DNA from: Actinokineospora auranticolor
Lineage (GTDB): Bacteria > Actinomycetota > Actinomycetes > Mycobacteriales > Pseudonocardiaceae
Direction of reading: 5' to 3'
Length of the DNA: 64,000 bases
Assembly: GCF_002934265.1 (NCBI RefSeq)
Contig: NZ_PTIX01000015.1
Location: forward strand, 115,044-179,043
Part shown: positions 50,046-59,116 of the stretch, piece by piece
Numbering within the stretch: the first letter of the stretch is position 1
Layout of the letters: every line of letters begins with the position of its first letter
The notes under the pieces: generated by a model
Told to the model about the DNA's origin: nothing
Databases searched by the model: none
What the model saw: the letters and a program-made list of their open reading frames with translations, nothing else
Program-made: the position numbers and the translations under genes

Positions 50046-51626
50046 ATGGGGTTGCTGGACGACCGCTCGGTGCGCGCGAAGATCTTCTCCGTGTTGGCGG
50101 TGGCGTCGGTGGGCATCGTGGCCGCGACGGTGATGACGCGCGTGGCGCTGGACAACATGGGTGCGACGTCGGATGTGCTGTACGAGCGGGGTGTGGCGGC
50201 GGGGTTGCAGGAGTCGCTGGTGCACCAGCAGGAGATCAAGGTCCGGATGGACCTGATGGCGCACGTGGCGGCCCTGCCCGGGGATCGGGCGGCGTGGGCG
50301 AAGGCGATCACCGAGGACGAGGCCGAGTTGGACGCGGCGACGGCGAAGTACAACGCGTTGGCGGGCAATTCGACGGATCTGGCGGAGTTCACGCTGCAGT
50401 GGGGTCAGGTGCGCGACCTGTACGGGAAGCTGCTGCTCCCGGCGGCGGAGGCGGGGGACTCGGCGGGCTGGTGGGAGGCGTACACCAAGCGGGTGCAGCC
50501 GGAGATCAAGCAGGCCGTGGCGGAGTTGGACGGGTTGGAGGCGCGGCGGGACGCGGAGAGCGCGGCGCAGCGGGCGGACGCGGATTCGGTGCGGTCCTCG
50601 GGTGAGTTGTGGACGTTGGTGGTGTTGGGGTTGGCGTTGTTGGCGGCGGTGGCGTTGGGTGTGGTGGTGACGCGGCGGATCGTGCGGCAGTTGGGGGCGG
50701 TGTCGGAGGTGCTGCTGGGGTTGTCGCGGGGTGATTTGACGGCGCGGGTGCGGGTGTCGGGTGGGGACGAGGTCGCTCGGATGGCCGGGTCGTTGAACGA
50801 CGCGTTGGACAGTGTGGGGTCGGCGTTGGCGGAGATCGGGCAGTCGGCGGGTGAGTTGCGGACGGCGGCGGGTCGGGTGGCGTCGACGAGTGGTCGGATG
50901 GCGAAGGACGCGGATTCGGGTCGGGCGCGGACGGGTGAGGTGGCGGAGTCGGCGGCGTCGGTGACGACGAATGTGCAGTCGGTGGCGTCGGGTTCGCAGG
51001 AGATGAGTGTGGCGGTGTCGGCGATCGCGCAGTCGGCGGGCAAGGCGGTGCGGGTCGTGGAGCAGGCGGTGACGGCGGCGGCGGGCACGGCGGAGACGGT
51101 GAGCCGGTTGGGGGTGTCGAGTTCGGAGATCGGCGCGGTGGTGAAGGCGATCACGGCGATCGCGGAGCAGACGAACCTGTTGGCGTTGAACGCCACGATC
51201 GAGGCGGCGCGGGCGGGTGACGCGGGTAAGGGTTTCGCGGTGGTGGCGGGTGAGGTGAAGGACTTGGCGCAGGAGACGGCGAAGGCGACGGAGGACATCT
51301 CGCGTCGGGTGGAGGCGATCCAGGCGGACACGGGTGCGGCGGTGGCGGCGATCGCGGAGATCAACGGGATCATCGGGGAGATCAACCAGCACCAGTTGAC
51401 GATCGCGTCGGCGGTGGAGGAGCAGGAGGCGACGACGGGTGAGATGAACCGGAACCTGGCCGCCGCGGCGTCGGGTTCGTCGGACATCTCGACGCACATC
51501 GCGGAGGTGGCGGCGGTGGCGGATTCGGTGGCGGAGGGTGCGGGCGACACCCGCTCGGCGGCGCGTGATCTGTCGTTGTTGTCGGCGCGGTTGAACGCTT
51601 TGGTGTCGCGTTTCCGGACTGAGTGA
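50046..51626 (+). CDS. Methyl-accepting chemotaxis-type receptor
   Basis: A 526-residue protein. First membrane helix at about 12-32 ([20 protein letters not shown]), an extracytoplasmic four-helix-bundle sensor, second membrane helix near 195-217 ([21 protein letters not shown]), HAMP ([26 protein letters not shown]), then the long signalling coiled coil with hairpin tip [31 protein letters not shown] at about 373-403. No CheA/CheW or flagellar gene is nearby. Orphan receptors of this kind in non-motile actinomycetes have unknown outputs. It lies 73 bp after the recombinase. Confidence 0.85.
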   Translation: MGLLDDRSVRAKIFSVLAVASVGIVAATVMTRVALDNMGATSDVLYERGVAAGLQESLVHQQEIKVRMDLMAHVAALPGDRAAWAKAITEDEAELDAATAKYNALAGNSTDLAEFTLQWGQVRDLYGKLLLPAAEAGDSAGWWEAYTKRVQPEIKQAVAELDGLEARRDAESAAQRADADSVRSSGELWTLVVLGLALLAAVALGVVVTRRIVRQLGAVSEVLLGLSRGDLTARVRVSGGDEVARMAGSLNDALDSVGSALAEIGQSAGELRTAAGRVASTSGRMAKDADSGRARTGEVAESAASVTTNVQSVASGSQEMSVAVSAIAQSAGKAVRVVEQAVTAAAGTAETVSRLGVSSSEIGAVVKAITAIAEQTNLLALNATIEAARAGDAGKGFAVVAGEVKDLAQETAKATEDISRRVEAIQADTGAAVAAIAEINGIIGEINQHQLTIASAVEEQEATTGEMNRNLAAAASGSSDISTHIAEVAAVADSVAEGAGDTRSAARDLSLLSARLNALVSRFRTE

Positions 51627-51676
51627 GGTTTTGGGGGGTACTCCCCCGCTGCTGGTGGGGTGGGTCGGCCCCGGGT

Positions 51677-52042
51677 CTAGTCGCCTGCCAGGGCGGCGAG
51701 GATCTCTTCCTCGGTCAGTCCTTCCAGCGGGAGCGCGAAGTCGAGTGACTCGTCGAACAGGGTCAGGGGCTGTTCGGGTGCGAGTTCCCGCTTGGCGTGG
51801 AACGCCAGGCGGGCGAGGTGCGGGTGGTTGCGGGCGGCGGAGAGGCAGATGCCGCTGGTCGACAGGGAGCCGTCGAACCAGCGTGAGTCGTCGAGTTCCA
51901 CATTCCAGGTCAGCGTCATCCGCGGCCCCACGGGCTTGAGTGTGATCTCCGCGTCCGGCCACAGCCTGTGGAGCAGGTGCTCCACGTCGGGTGTGGCCAT
52001 CCGCCATGACGTCCTTTCGGGTGGGCGGATCAGGTAGTGCAT
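51677..52042 (-). CDS. Small hypothetical protein
   Basis: 121 residues if started at ATG 52042 (CGGAG 12 nt upstream), or 107 from ATG 52000 (MATPDVEHLL), which has AAAGGA at longer spacing. It contains WNVELDDSRWFDGSLSTSGICLSAARNHPHLARLAFHAKRELA and an acidic C terminus (LTEEEILAALAGD). No family recognised, no membrane segment. It is convergent with the chemoreceptor gene. Confidence 0.55.
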   Translation of the reverse strand: MHYLIRPPERTSWRMATPDVEHLLHRLWPDAEITLKPVGPRMTLTWNVELDDSRWFDGSLSTSGICLSAARNHPHLARLAFHAKRELAPEQPLTLFDESLDFALPLEGLTEEEILAALAGD

Positions 52043-52123
52043 GTCTGGTGCTTCTCCGGTCCTGGTGTCGGTTTGATCGGCGTTGAGGTTGCCGTCGCCG
52101 CCGAATGTAGTGCGGTGGACGGG

Positions 52124-52319
52124 GGTGGTGGTCTGGTCACCTGTGGATGCGGGCGACGTTCTTCCCGCTCACGGGGGCGGGCAGGTGAGGTGGCCCCGGT
52201 CGATTCTGGCCAGGCGGGCTTTCGGGGGCGGTCCGGTGGTGGTCCGGCCACCACCTGACTCTCCCCCGGCTCGATCCCGCGGGGTCCTGGCTGCCGGGGG
52301 TGGTGGCTGGGCCACCACC
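52124..52319. repeat. Two perfect GGTGGTGG-N5-CCACCACC inverted repeats plus a degenerate third
   Basis: Perfect copies at 52235-52255 and 52299-52319, 64 bp apart. A degenerate copy (left arm intact) begins at 52124. They are upstream of the IS701-like gene at 52433 in an otherwise gene-free 390-bp gap. Candidate operators or protein-binding hairpins. Confidence 0.6.
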
Positions 52320-52432
52320 GGGTCGTCGAGGTCGGTGTCTGCCGCACCTGGGCAGCTGCTCTCGCTGTGGCCAGTGTTGTCACCACTTCCACAGGTCGGC
52401 CGCGGTGGCTGTCCTAGGCAGAGGGGGCACCT

Positions 52433-53545
52433 GTGACCACTCATCCGAGGCGTCCGCGCGGGGCGCCGGTGGACGACGCGTTGTTCGCGGAGTTGTGTGG
52501 TGAGCTTTTCGGTTGTCTGCCGCGGGTCGACCAGCGGGTCAAGGCGGCGGTGTATGTGCGGGGGTTGTTGTGTGCGGAGGGGCGTAAGTCGGTTCGGAAG
52601 TTGGCGGCGGTCAGTGGTGGGGCGGTGAGTGAGCAGGGGTTGCACCATTTCGTCAGTGAGTCGACGTGGGATTGGCGGCCGGTGCGGGCTGTCTTGGCGC
52701 GGTATGTCGCCGGGGTTGTCCCTGTGCGGGCTTGGGTTGTTCGGCCGATGGTCATTCCGAAGGCGGGTGAGCATTCGGTCGGTGTGGATCGGGGGGTCGG
52801 TCAGCTGCGCAACGCGCAGTACGCGGTGGGGGTTTGGGCGGCGTCGGAGGCGGGGTGTGGTCCGGTGAGTTGGCGGTTGCATCTGCCGCGGGTGTGGCTT
52901 GACGACCGGGACAGGCGTTCCCGGGCGGCCATCCCGGAGGAGGCGGGCGCGGAGACGGTGGAGGGCTGCGCGGTGTCGGCGTCGCTGGAGGTCGCGGGGG
53001 CTTGGGGTCTGCCGTCGCGTCCGGTTGTGTTCGATGCTCGTTCGGCGAGTGTGGCGGCTGTCGTGCGTCGTTTCCGGGCGGCGGGTGTGCCGGTGCTGTT
53101 GCGGGTCGGGTCGGCGACGCGGTTGGTGCGGGTGGGGGGCGGGGCCGGTGAGGTGGCCGCGAGGCACCTGGTGGCGGGGGTGCGGCATCTGCGCAGGCCG
53201 GTTCGTGTTCCCGGGGCGCGGTCGGCCGAGCACACCGCGGCCGCGGTGGTGGTGCGGTTGCCTGGGGGCACCTGTGAGTTCGTGCTGGTCGGGCATTGGG
53301 TCGGGCGTGGCGCTCAGCCCGAGTACTGGTTGAGTGATCTGGTGACGGCGGGTCCCGCCGCGTTGGTGTCGTTGTCGCGGTTGGTCGGTCTGGTCGACGG
53401 TGATTTCGGGCGGTTGACCGACGGGTTGGGTGTTCGTGATTACGTTGGTCGTTCGTATGACGGTTGGCATCGGCACGTCACGCTCGTTTCGGTCGCGCAC
53501 GCGGTGGCGGCGCTGAGCGAGGCGGTGTTGAGCTACGCGGGTTGA
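52433..53545 (+). CDS. IS701-like transposase homologue without DDE residues (domesticated)
   Basis: A 370-residue protein, GTG preceded by AGAGGGGG. The IS701 backbone is plain: VIPKAGEHSVGVDRG, WRLHLPRVWLDDRDRRSRAAIPEE, VVFDARSASVAAVV, YVGRSYDGWHRHVTL near the end. In active IS701 enzymes the first block reads DD-T-x-x-P-K-K-G and the last EGRS-x-x-G-x-x-H. Here DD is R104-P105 and the Glu is V338; only the middle Asp (D201) remains. No terminal inverted repeats flank the gene. It overlaps the convergent PucR gene by 13 bp. Likely a DNA-binding protein retained for regulation. Confidence 0.75.
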   Translation: MTTHPRRPRGAPVDDALFAELCGELFGCLPRVDQRVKAAVYVRGLLCAEGRKSVRKLAAVSGGAVSEQGLHHFVSESTWDWRPVRAVLARYVAGVVPVRAWVVRPMVIPKAGEHSVGVDRGVGQLRNAQYAVGVWAASEAGCGPVSWRLHLPRVWLDDRDRRSRAAIPEEAGAETVEGCAVSASLEVAGAWGLPSRPVVFDARSASVAAVVRRFRAAGVPVLLRVGSATRLVRVGGGAGEVAARHLVAGVRHLRRPVRVPGARSAEHTAAAVVVRLPGGTCEFVLVGHWVGRGAQPEYWLSDLVTAGPAALVSLSRLVGLVDGDFGRLTDGLGVRDYVGRSYDGWHRHVTLVSVAHAVAALSEAVLSYAG

Positions 53546-55434
53546 TCGTCGGGGGCGCGGACGCGGTTCAGGCGTAGTGCGAGCTGTACCTCGAGGGCCT
53601 GGGTGGGGTGTTGCCAGTCGGGGCCGAGGAGTTCGGTGATGCGTTCGAGTCGTCGGGCGACGGTGTTGGCGTGGACGTGGAGTTTCTTGGCGGCGTGGGT
53701 GGGGCTGCCGCTTTCGGCGAAGTAGGCCTCGAGGGTGCGGGTCAGTTCGGTGTCGCGGAGTCGGTCGTAGTCGAGGACGGGGCCGATGGTGGCGTGTACG
53801 AAGCCGTCGACGTCGTGGTGGTCGGACAGCAGGATGCCGAGGAAGCCCAGTTGTGCGGTGGAGGACGCGCGGCCTGCCATGCCGAGCGCGGTCATGGTCG
53901 TCAGGCAGCGGGTGGCCTCGTGGTGGGCGGGCAGGATCGCGGCGGCGTCGGTGACGGGGTTCGAGGCGGCGACGGTCGTCGGTTCTCGCACCGACGCCGA
54001 CACGCTGTCGTGGACGGCGCGCGCGGCGGTGTCGGCGTCGTCGCCGGGGATGAGCAGGACGACGCGGTCGTGGTGCAGGGTTTTCATGCCTCCGCGTCGG
54101 TGGCTGTAGGCCGAGGCCCAGATCGATACCTTGCCCAGCGCGTCGCCTTCGGGGCGGACGAGGACGACCGTGTGCGGGTTGGTCAGGTCGATGCCCATCC
54201 GCAGGGCGCGTTTGAGGATCTGGTGTGGTGGGCGTTGGGGTTGGGCGAGGAGGTCGTCGAGCAGTTCGTCGCGGAGCCGGTCGTCGGAGGCGTCCGCGTG
54301 GTTGTCGAGTAGGAGGTAGGTGGTGGCGGCGTGGGCGGCGACTTGGATCAGGCCGCGTTCGTGTTCGCCGGGTTCGTGGTCGGGGCGCAGGAGCAGTGCG
54401 CCGAGGTGTCGGTTGCCCGCGTGCAGGGGCATGGTCCACAGGCCGTCGGGTGCGCGGGTGGGTGTGCGTCCGGTGTGGGCGGTGATCATGGCGGCGGTGA
54501 GGGCGTCGGGGTCGTCGTCGGGGAGTTCGCCGATGGAGACGAGGATCCGGGAGTCGGTGGTGGTCAGGCGGAGGCTGCCGCCGAGGTGGTGGTGGGCCTC
54601 GGTGAGCACGGTGGTGAGGTCGGCTCCGTCGATGACCAGTTCGAGCATCCTGGCGTGGGTGGCGGTGAACTCGCGGATGGTGGCCGCGGCGGTGTCGGCG
54701 GTGGTTTGGTGTTCGCGTAGCCGCGTGATGACGTCGTCGGAGTGTTCTTGGAGTTGGGCGCGTTCGATGGCGACGCCCGCGAGGTCGCCGAGGCTGCTCA
54801 TCAGCGAGACCTCGTCGGTGGTGAACCGGCGGACGGTGCGGGAGGCGGCGTAGAGGGCGCCGAAGGGTGTGTTCCGCGAGAACAGGGGGACGGCCATGAC
54901 GGTGCGCAGGCCCTCGGCCTCGACGACCTCGTCGATGGCGGGGCTGTGGTGGATGCGTGGGTCGTTGAGGTAGTCGGCAGTCCAGAACGGGGCCGCGTTG
55001 AGCAGGACCTCGTTGCCGACGCCGCCCGCGCCGGGGAGTCGCAGGCCGACGCTGAGCACGGAGGTGTGTCCGTCGGCGGTGCGGATGTGGATCGAGTCGC
55101 CGTCGGGGAGGCTGATGTAGGCCATGTCGACGCCGAGGAGCAGGCGGGTGCGGCGGGTGATCATTTTGAGCAGGGTGTCGACGTCGGTGGCGATGGTGAA
55201 CTCGCGGGCGGTGTCGACGAGTGCGGTGAAGTCGGCTTCGCGGTGGCGGTGGCGGGTCAGTTGTTCGGCGACGTCGAGCGCGACCCGTTTGGCGTGGTGG
55301 AGCACGGCGGGGTCGGCGCCCTGGGTGACGGCGTGGGTGATCGCGGTGTCGTATTCGTGTGGTTGGGCGGTGCCGGACAGCAGTTCCAGCATCGCCAGCA
55401 CGGCGGAATCGACGGCGGAATGCCCCTCAACCAC
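53533..55434 (-). CDS. GAF-domain PucR-type transcriptional regulator
   Basis: A 633-residue protein from GTG 55434. GAF domain near residues 85-215 (LLKMITRRTRLLLGVDMAYISLPDGDSIHIRTADG, VMAVPLFSRNTPFGALYAASRTVRRFTTDEVSLMSSLGDLAGVAIERAQLQ), a coiled linker, a second sensor-like region, then the C-terminal PucR helix-turn-helix ELTRTLEAYFAESGSPTHAAKKLHVHANTVARRLERITELLG. Regulators of this type respond to small molecules, often nitrogen or aromatic catabolism. Its 3' end overlaps the domesticated-transposase gene, and it is followed upstream by the transaldolase-like gene on the same strand. Confidence 0.85.
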   Translation of the reverse strand: MVEGHSAVDSAVLAMLELLSGTAQPHEYDTAITHAVTQGADPAVLHHAKRVALDVAEQLTRHRHREADFTALVDTAREFTIATDVDTLLKMITRRTRLLLGVDMAYISLPDGDSIHIRTADGHTSVLSVGLRLPGAGGVGNEVLLNAAPFWTADYLNDPRIHHSPAIDEVVEAEGLRTVMAVPLFSRNTPFGALYAASRTVRRFTTDEVSLMSSLGDLAGVAIERAQLQEHSDDVITRLREHQTTADTAAATIREFTATHARMLELVIDGADLTTVLTEAHHHLGGSLRLTTTDSRILVSIGELPDDDPDALTAAMITAHTGRTPTRAPDGLWTMPLHAGNRHLGALLLRPDHEPGEHERGLIQVAAHAATTYLLLDNHADASDDRLRDELLDDLLAQPQRPPHQILKRALRMGIDLTNPHTVVLVRPEGDALGKVSIWASAYSHRRGGMKTLHHDRVVLLIPGDDADTAARAVHDSVSASVREPTTVAASNPVTDAAAILPAHHEATRCLTTMTALGMAGRASSTAQLGFLGILLSDHHDVDGFVHATIGPVLDYDRLRDTELTRTLEAYFAESGSPTHAAKKLHVHANTVARRLERITELLGPDWQHPTQALEVQLALRLNRVRAPDDQPA

Positions 55435-55453
55435 GCCCCACGCCCTCAGTGCG

Positions 55454-56608
55454 TCAGGCCCGCGGTTCCCCTTCGCGCGGGCGACTGACGTCCGAATGTA
55501 CTGGGGTCGTCAACCGCGGGTGCGTCGGTGTGGGGTTGGTGAGCCGGTCGTGGAGCAGCCGGATCAGTCGGTGCCAGTCGCGGGTGGCGCGGTGTGCGGC
55601 CTCCCGCTCCAGTTGCCGGGCGATGGCGTCCGGGTCCACTCCGGTTCCGCGCAGTTCGTCGAGTACGGCCTGGGCGGTGGTGTGCTCGCCGAGCAGGGTG
55701 TCGCCGAACAACTCCCCCGGTGTGTCCAGGGCGGTTCGGGGCAGGGCGGTGGCCGTGCCCCAGCCGACCACGCGGCCCACGGCGCCGGGGGCGGTGTGCC
55801 ACAGCAGCCGCTGCTTGCGGGCCCCGGCCGCGTGCAGGGCCCGCCAGCGGTCGCCGCCCAGTGACCGCTCGTACTCGTGGTAGAGCAGCCGCGCGGTGGC
55901 CAGGCCCGCGGATCCCGGCAGCGGGGCCGCGGGCCGCGCGCGGAGCCGGGTGTCGACGGCCTCGTCGAGGCGGCCGATCGGGACGCCGACCAGCGAGGGG
56001 ATGGTCGACAGGTCCAGGCCCGCGGTCCGGGCCGCGGTCAGGCCGTCGAAGTAGGCCTCGACCACCTGCCGGTAGCGGGTGGTGGAGTACACGTCGGTGG
56101 CGTGCACGCCTATCCCGCGGGCCAGGCAGCGGCGGGTCGCCGCCAGGCCCGCGGGGGTGGCAGGCAGTGCGACCATCGTGTTGGGGCGGCGCAGCAGGGC
56201 CGCCGCGCGCATGCCCGCCACCTCGGCGGTCCGCGCGTGGCCCGCGGCGGTGGCGGGGATGTCGACGGAGACGTGCCCGTCTTGGCCGCCGGAGTGGAGG
56301 TGGACCTCGCGCAGGGCGTCAGCCGCCGCGCGGGCGACGGCCGCGGCGAGTGCTTCGGCGGCCGTGTCGGGGTCGGCTCCCTGGTCGAGCAGCCGGTGCA
56401 GCGGGCGGGCGTGCGGGTCGGGGCCGTCGGTGGTGGTGAGCGAGTCGATGAGCGCGGTTACCGTGGTGGTCGCCCCGTGCAGGCTTTTGGGGCCGACGGC
56501 GCCCGCGAACCAGCCGGAGTCGATCCAGCGCCGGTCGAGGCCGTCGAGCCACGGGGAGACGCCCTCGCTGACGAGGTCGCCCAGGTTCACGTCCGCCATG
56601 TGGCCCAT
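55454..56608 (-). CDS. Transaldolase-like protein lacking the Schiff-base lysine
   Basis: A 384-residue protein (ATG 56608; ATG 56599 is an alternative). The transaldolase pattern runs through it: LVSEGVSPWLDGLDRRWIDSG with GATTT after it, VSVDIPATA, then RPNTMVALPAT at 141-151 and GIGVHATDVYSTTRYRQVVEAYFDGL. Transaldolases carry the catalytic Lys as PNVMIKIPAT; here the position is A147, and the Asn/Asp partners at the N terminus are also changed. It is probably not an aldolase and may be a structural or regulatory paralogue. It starts 10 bp after the WrbA-like gene, so it is in an operon with it. Confidence 0.7.
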   Translation of the reverse strand: MGHMADVNLGDLVSEGVSPWLDGLDRRWIDSGWFAGAVGPKSLHGATTTVTALIDSLTTTDGPDPHARPLHRLLDQGADPDTAAEALAAAVARAAADALREVHLHSGGQDGHVSVDIPATAAGHARTAEVAGMRAAALLRRPNTMVALPATPAGLAATRRCLARGIGVHATDVYSTTRYRQVVEAYFDGLTAARTAGLDLSTIPSLVGVPIGRLDEAVDTRLRARPAAPLPGSAGLATARLLYHEYERSLGGDRWRALHAAGARKQRLLWHTAPGAVGRVVGWGTATALPRTALDTPGELFGDTLLGEHTTAQAVLDELRGTGVDPDAIARQLEREAAHRATRDWHRLIRLLHDRLTNPTPTHPRLTTPVHSDVSRPREGEPRA

Positions 56609-56618
56609 CTCGTGGGCG

Positions 56619-57272
56619 CTAGACGGACGTGGTGAGCCCGGCCTTGATGGCCGCAGCGATCTCGATCACGCGGCGGGTCTGGAACCCGATCGCGAGGAGG
56701 TTGTCGTCGGTGACGTTGAGCGCGAGACCGCCCGGGACGGCTTGCAGGCCCGAGGTGGCGCTGACGCCGTAGGGGTTGCCGTTGCTCGGGCGCAGGAGCA
56801 CGTCGTCGAGCACGCCGGGCGCGACGATGATCGCGCCCCAGTGGTAGAAGACGTTGTTGAGCGACAGGATGGTGCTCTCCTGGCCGCCGTGCGGGGTGCC
56901 GGTGGAGGTGAACGAGGACATCACCTTGTTCGCCAGGCCGCGGCGGGCGTGCAGCTCGAAGGTCCGGTCGATGAAGTGCTTGAGCGGTCCGGCGAGCAGG
57001 CCGTAGCGGCCGGGGGTGCCCCACAGCACCGCGTCGGCCCAGTAGAGGTCGTCGGTGGTGGCCTCGTCGACGTCGTCGCGGGCGGTGGCGGCGTGCTCGG
57101 CGTTGGCCTCGGTCCAGGCGGGGAAGTTCGGGGCCAGCGGCTCGGTGGTGATCTCGGCGGCGCGGCGCAGGCGGACCTCGGCGCCCGCCGCCTCCCCCGC
57201 CGCCGCGGCGGCGACGGCGAGTTTGTGGATGTTGCCGGTGGCCGAGTAGTAGACGATGGCGAGTCTGGTCAT
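56619..57272 (-). CDS. WrbA-like NAD(P)H:quinone oxidoreductase / flavodoxin-fold protein
   Basis: A 217-residue protein. LAIVYYSATGNIHKLAVAAAAAGEAAGAEV is the FMN-phosphate loop, ADAVLWGTPGRYGLLAGPLKHFIDRT the second FMN loop, and KVMSSFTSTGTPHGGQESTILSLNNVFYHWGAIIVAPG the WrbA signature. Such enzymes reduce quinones by two electrons. It is the first gene of an operon with the transaldolase-like gene, divergent from the DHA2 exporter gene. The pair quinone reductase plus exporter suggests a response to toxic redox compounds (inference). Confidence 0.85.
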   Translation of the reverse strand: MTRLAIVYYSATGNIHKLAVAAAAAGEAAGAEVRLRRAAEITTEPLAPNFPAWTEANAEHAATARDDVDEATTDDLYWADAVLWGTPGRYGLLAGPLKHFIDRTFELHARRGLANKVMSSFTSTGTPHGGQESTILSLNNVFYHWGAIIVAPGVLDDVLLRPSNGNPYGVSATSGLQAVPGGLALNVTDDNLLAIGFQTRRVIEIAAAIKAGLTTSV

Positions 57273-57603
57273 GTCCGGTCGCTCCCTGGCGGTGTGCCGC
57301 GGACGCCTCCGGTCCGCCTGCTGTCTGCCGTGTACGGGGTCGATGCTCGTCGTCGGGTGGGGCGCGCGCCAGCCGGCGGCGGAAGTCTGTCAACTCGGGA
57401 CCGTCCCGACCGCTCCCCCACTATTGATCCACTGTGGACTGTGCGGGTGACCTGACGGACTTTCGGCCACCTGACAAGGTATTCCGGTGTCGATGGCCGG
57501 GGGAGCGCGCCCCCGCCAGGATCGGTTCGTCAGCGAAACCCCGCGGGCGGCTCGACGAGCCGCGTGTGGCATCGCGCTTTCCCGGTCCCAGAGAGGTTCC
57601 ACC
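57273..57603. promoter_or_regulatory. Divergent promoter region (WrbA-like / DHA2 exporter)
   Basis: No gene supported. It contains the palindrome TCCACTGTGGA at 57428-57438 and, beyond it, TGACCTGACGGA and CACCTGACAAGG, which may be promoter elements for the exporter. The exporter ATG at 57604 has AGAGAGG upstream. Confidence 0.45.
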
Positions 57604-59064
57604 ATGACGTCCACGGCCGCGGGCGCCCTCGACCGCGCCCCCCGGCGCCGCCGCGCGGGCCTGACCCTGGCCCTGCTCGCCTTCGCCCAGCTGATCATCT
57701 CCATCGACTACAACATCGTCTACGTGGCCCTGCCGGAGATCGGCACGGGCCTGGGCTTCACCCAGCAGACCCTGCAGTGGGTGATCAGCGCCTACGCGGT
57801 CACCTTCGGCGGCTTCCTGCTGCTCGGCGGCCGGGCCTGCGACCTGTTCGGCCCGCGCCGGATGTTCGTCACCGGCCTGGCGCTCTACGGCGTGTCCTCG
57901 CTCATCGGCGGCTTGGCCCCGAACTCGGCCGTGCTGATCCTGGGCCGCGCCCTGCAGGGCGTCGGCGGCGCGTTCCTGTTCCCCGCCACGCTGACGCTGG
58001 TCTCCACCGGCTTCGCCGAGGGCGCCGAGCGCAACCGGGCGTTCTCCGTCTGGGGCGCCGCGGGCGGCTCCGGGATGATCCTGGGCTCGCTGCTCGGCGG
58101 CGTCCTGACGCAGGCGTTCGGCTGGGAGGCCGTGTTCTACGTCAACGTCCCGCTCGCCGCGCTCGCGCTGCTGCTCGCCTTCCCGTTGACCGCCCCCGAC
58201 ACGAACGCTGTCGGTGGCCGCTCGTTCGACCTGGCGGGGGCGCTCACGTCCACGGTCGGCATCACCGCGGTGGTCATCGCCCTGGTGCAGGGCCCGGAGT
58301 CGGGCTGGCTGGCGCCGGTCACGGTGATCAGCGCGATCGCGGGCGTCGTGCTGCTCGCCGCCTTCGTCGTGGTCGAGAAGCGCGGCGCCGACCCGCTGAT
58401 GCCGCTGCGGCTGTTGCGCGACCGCAACCTCGGTACCGGCATGGGTGTCACGTTCCTGTACATGGCGACCATGGGCACCCTGCTGTACTTCCTGACCGTG
58501 TTCTTCCAGGGCGTGCAGGGCTACAACGCGCTGGAGACCGGCTTGGCCTACCTCGTCCCGATGGTGGCCATCTTCACCGGCGCGATGGTCGGCGGCAGGC
58601 TGGCCACCCGGTTCGGTCCGCGGGCCACGATGGTCGGCAGCCTGGTCGTCGGCGCGGTCGGCACGGTCGTCACGGCGTTGACCATGCATCCCGGCGACCC
58701 GTACTGGGTGCTGGTGCCCGGCATGCTGGTCCTGGGGCTGGGCCAGGGCACCGGCTACACCGTGATGTTCGGCGCCGCCACCGCCGACGTGGCGCCTGCC
58801 GAACAGGGCGTCGGCTCGGGCATGGCCTCGACCAGCCAGCAGATCGGCGGCGCGCTCGGTCTGGCCGTCCTGGTGGCCATCGCCAACACCGCCGAGGACG
58901 GCGCCACCGGCGACGCGCTCCCCGCCGCCATCACCGACGGCCTCACCACCGCGATCCTGGTCGCCGCGGCGGGCATCGTGATCACGGTGTTCGTCGCGCT
59001 GAACTTCACCAAGCCCAAGCCCCCGGCCCGGCACGAGGACACCAGGACGGCCGTGACCGTCTGA
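57604..59064 (+). CDS. MFS drug exporter, DHA2 (EmrB/QacA) family
   Basis: A 486-residue protein with 14 predicted membrane segments. LIISIDYNIVYVALPEIGTGLGFTQQTLQWVISAYAVTFGGFLLLGGRACDLFGPRR contains the DHA2 motifs D1 and A, and GRALQGVGGAFLFPATLTL is motif C-like. The C-terminal half has GMASTSQQIGGALGLAVL. Members export hydrophobic or cationic drugs by proton antiport. Start ATG 57604 after AGAGAGG. It is divergent from the WrbA-like operon and ends at a strong terminator. Confidence 0.88.
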   Translation: MTSTAAGALDRAPRRRRAGLTLALLAFAQLIISIDYNIVYVALPEIGTGLGFTQQTLQWVISAYAVTFGGFLLLGGRACDLFGPRRMFVTGLALYGVSSLIGGLAPNSAVLILGRALQGVGGAFLFPATLTLVSTGFAEGAERNRAFSVWGAAGGSGMILGSLLGGVLTQAFGWEAVFYVNVPLAALALLLAFPLTAPDTNAVGGRSFDLAGALTSTVGITAVVIALVQGPESGWLAPVTVISAIAGVVLLAAFVVVEKRGADPLMPLRLLRDRNLGTGMGVTFLYMATMGTLLYFLTVFFQGVQGYNALETGLAYLVPMVAIFTGAMVGGRLATRFGPRATMVGSLVVGAVGTVVTALTMHPGDPYWVLVPGMLVLGLGQGTGYTVMFGAATADVAPAEQGVGSGMASTSQQIGGALGLAVLVAIANTAEDGATGDALPAAITDGLTTAILVAAAGIVITVFVALNFTKPKPPARHEDTRTAVTV

Positions 59065-59068
59065 TCCC

Positions 59069-59101
59069 GGCTCCGGCGCGCCCGCCCAGCGCGCCGGAGC
59101 C
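59069..59101. terminator. Bidirectional terminator
   Basis: A perfect 13-bp stem GGCTCCGGCGCGC / GCGCGCCGGAGCC with a 7-nt loop between the convergent exporter gene and the 76-residue gene. Confidence 0.8.
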
Positions 59102-59116
59102 CCCCTCGCCCACCAC

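Noticed and set aside
49980..52007. Long Arg/His-rich frame antisense to the chemoreceptor gene
   Set aside because: A shadow of the receptor gene; composition is typical of an out-of-frame reading and there are no domains.
52433..53545. Active IS701 insertion sequence
   Set aside because: Two of three catalytic positions are substituted and no terminal inverted repeats or target duplications flank the gene.
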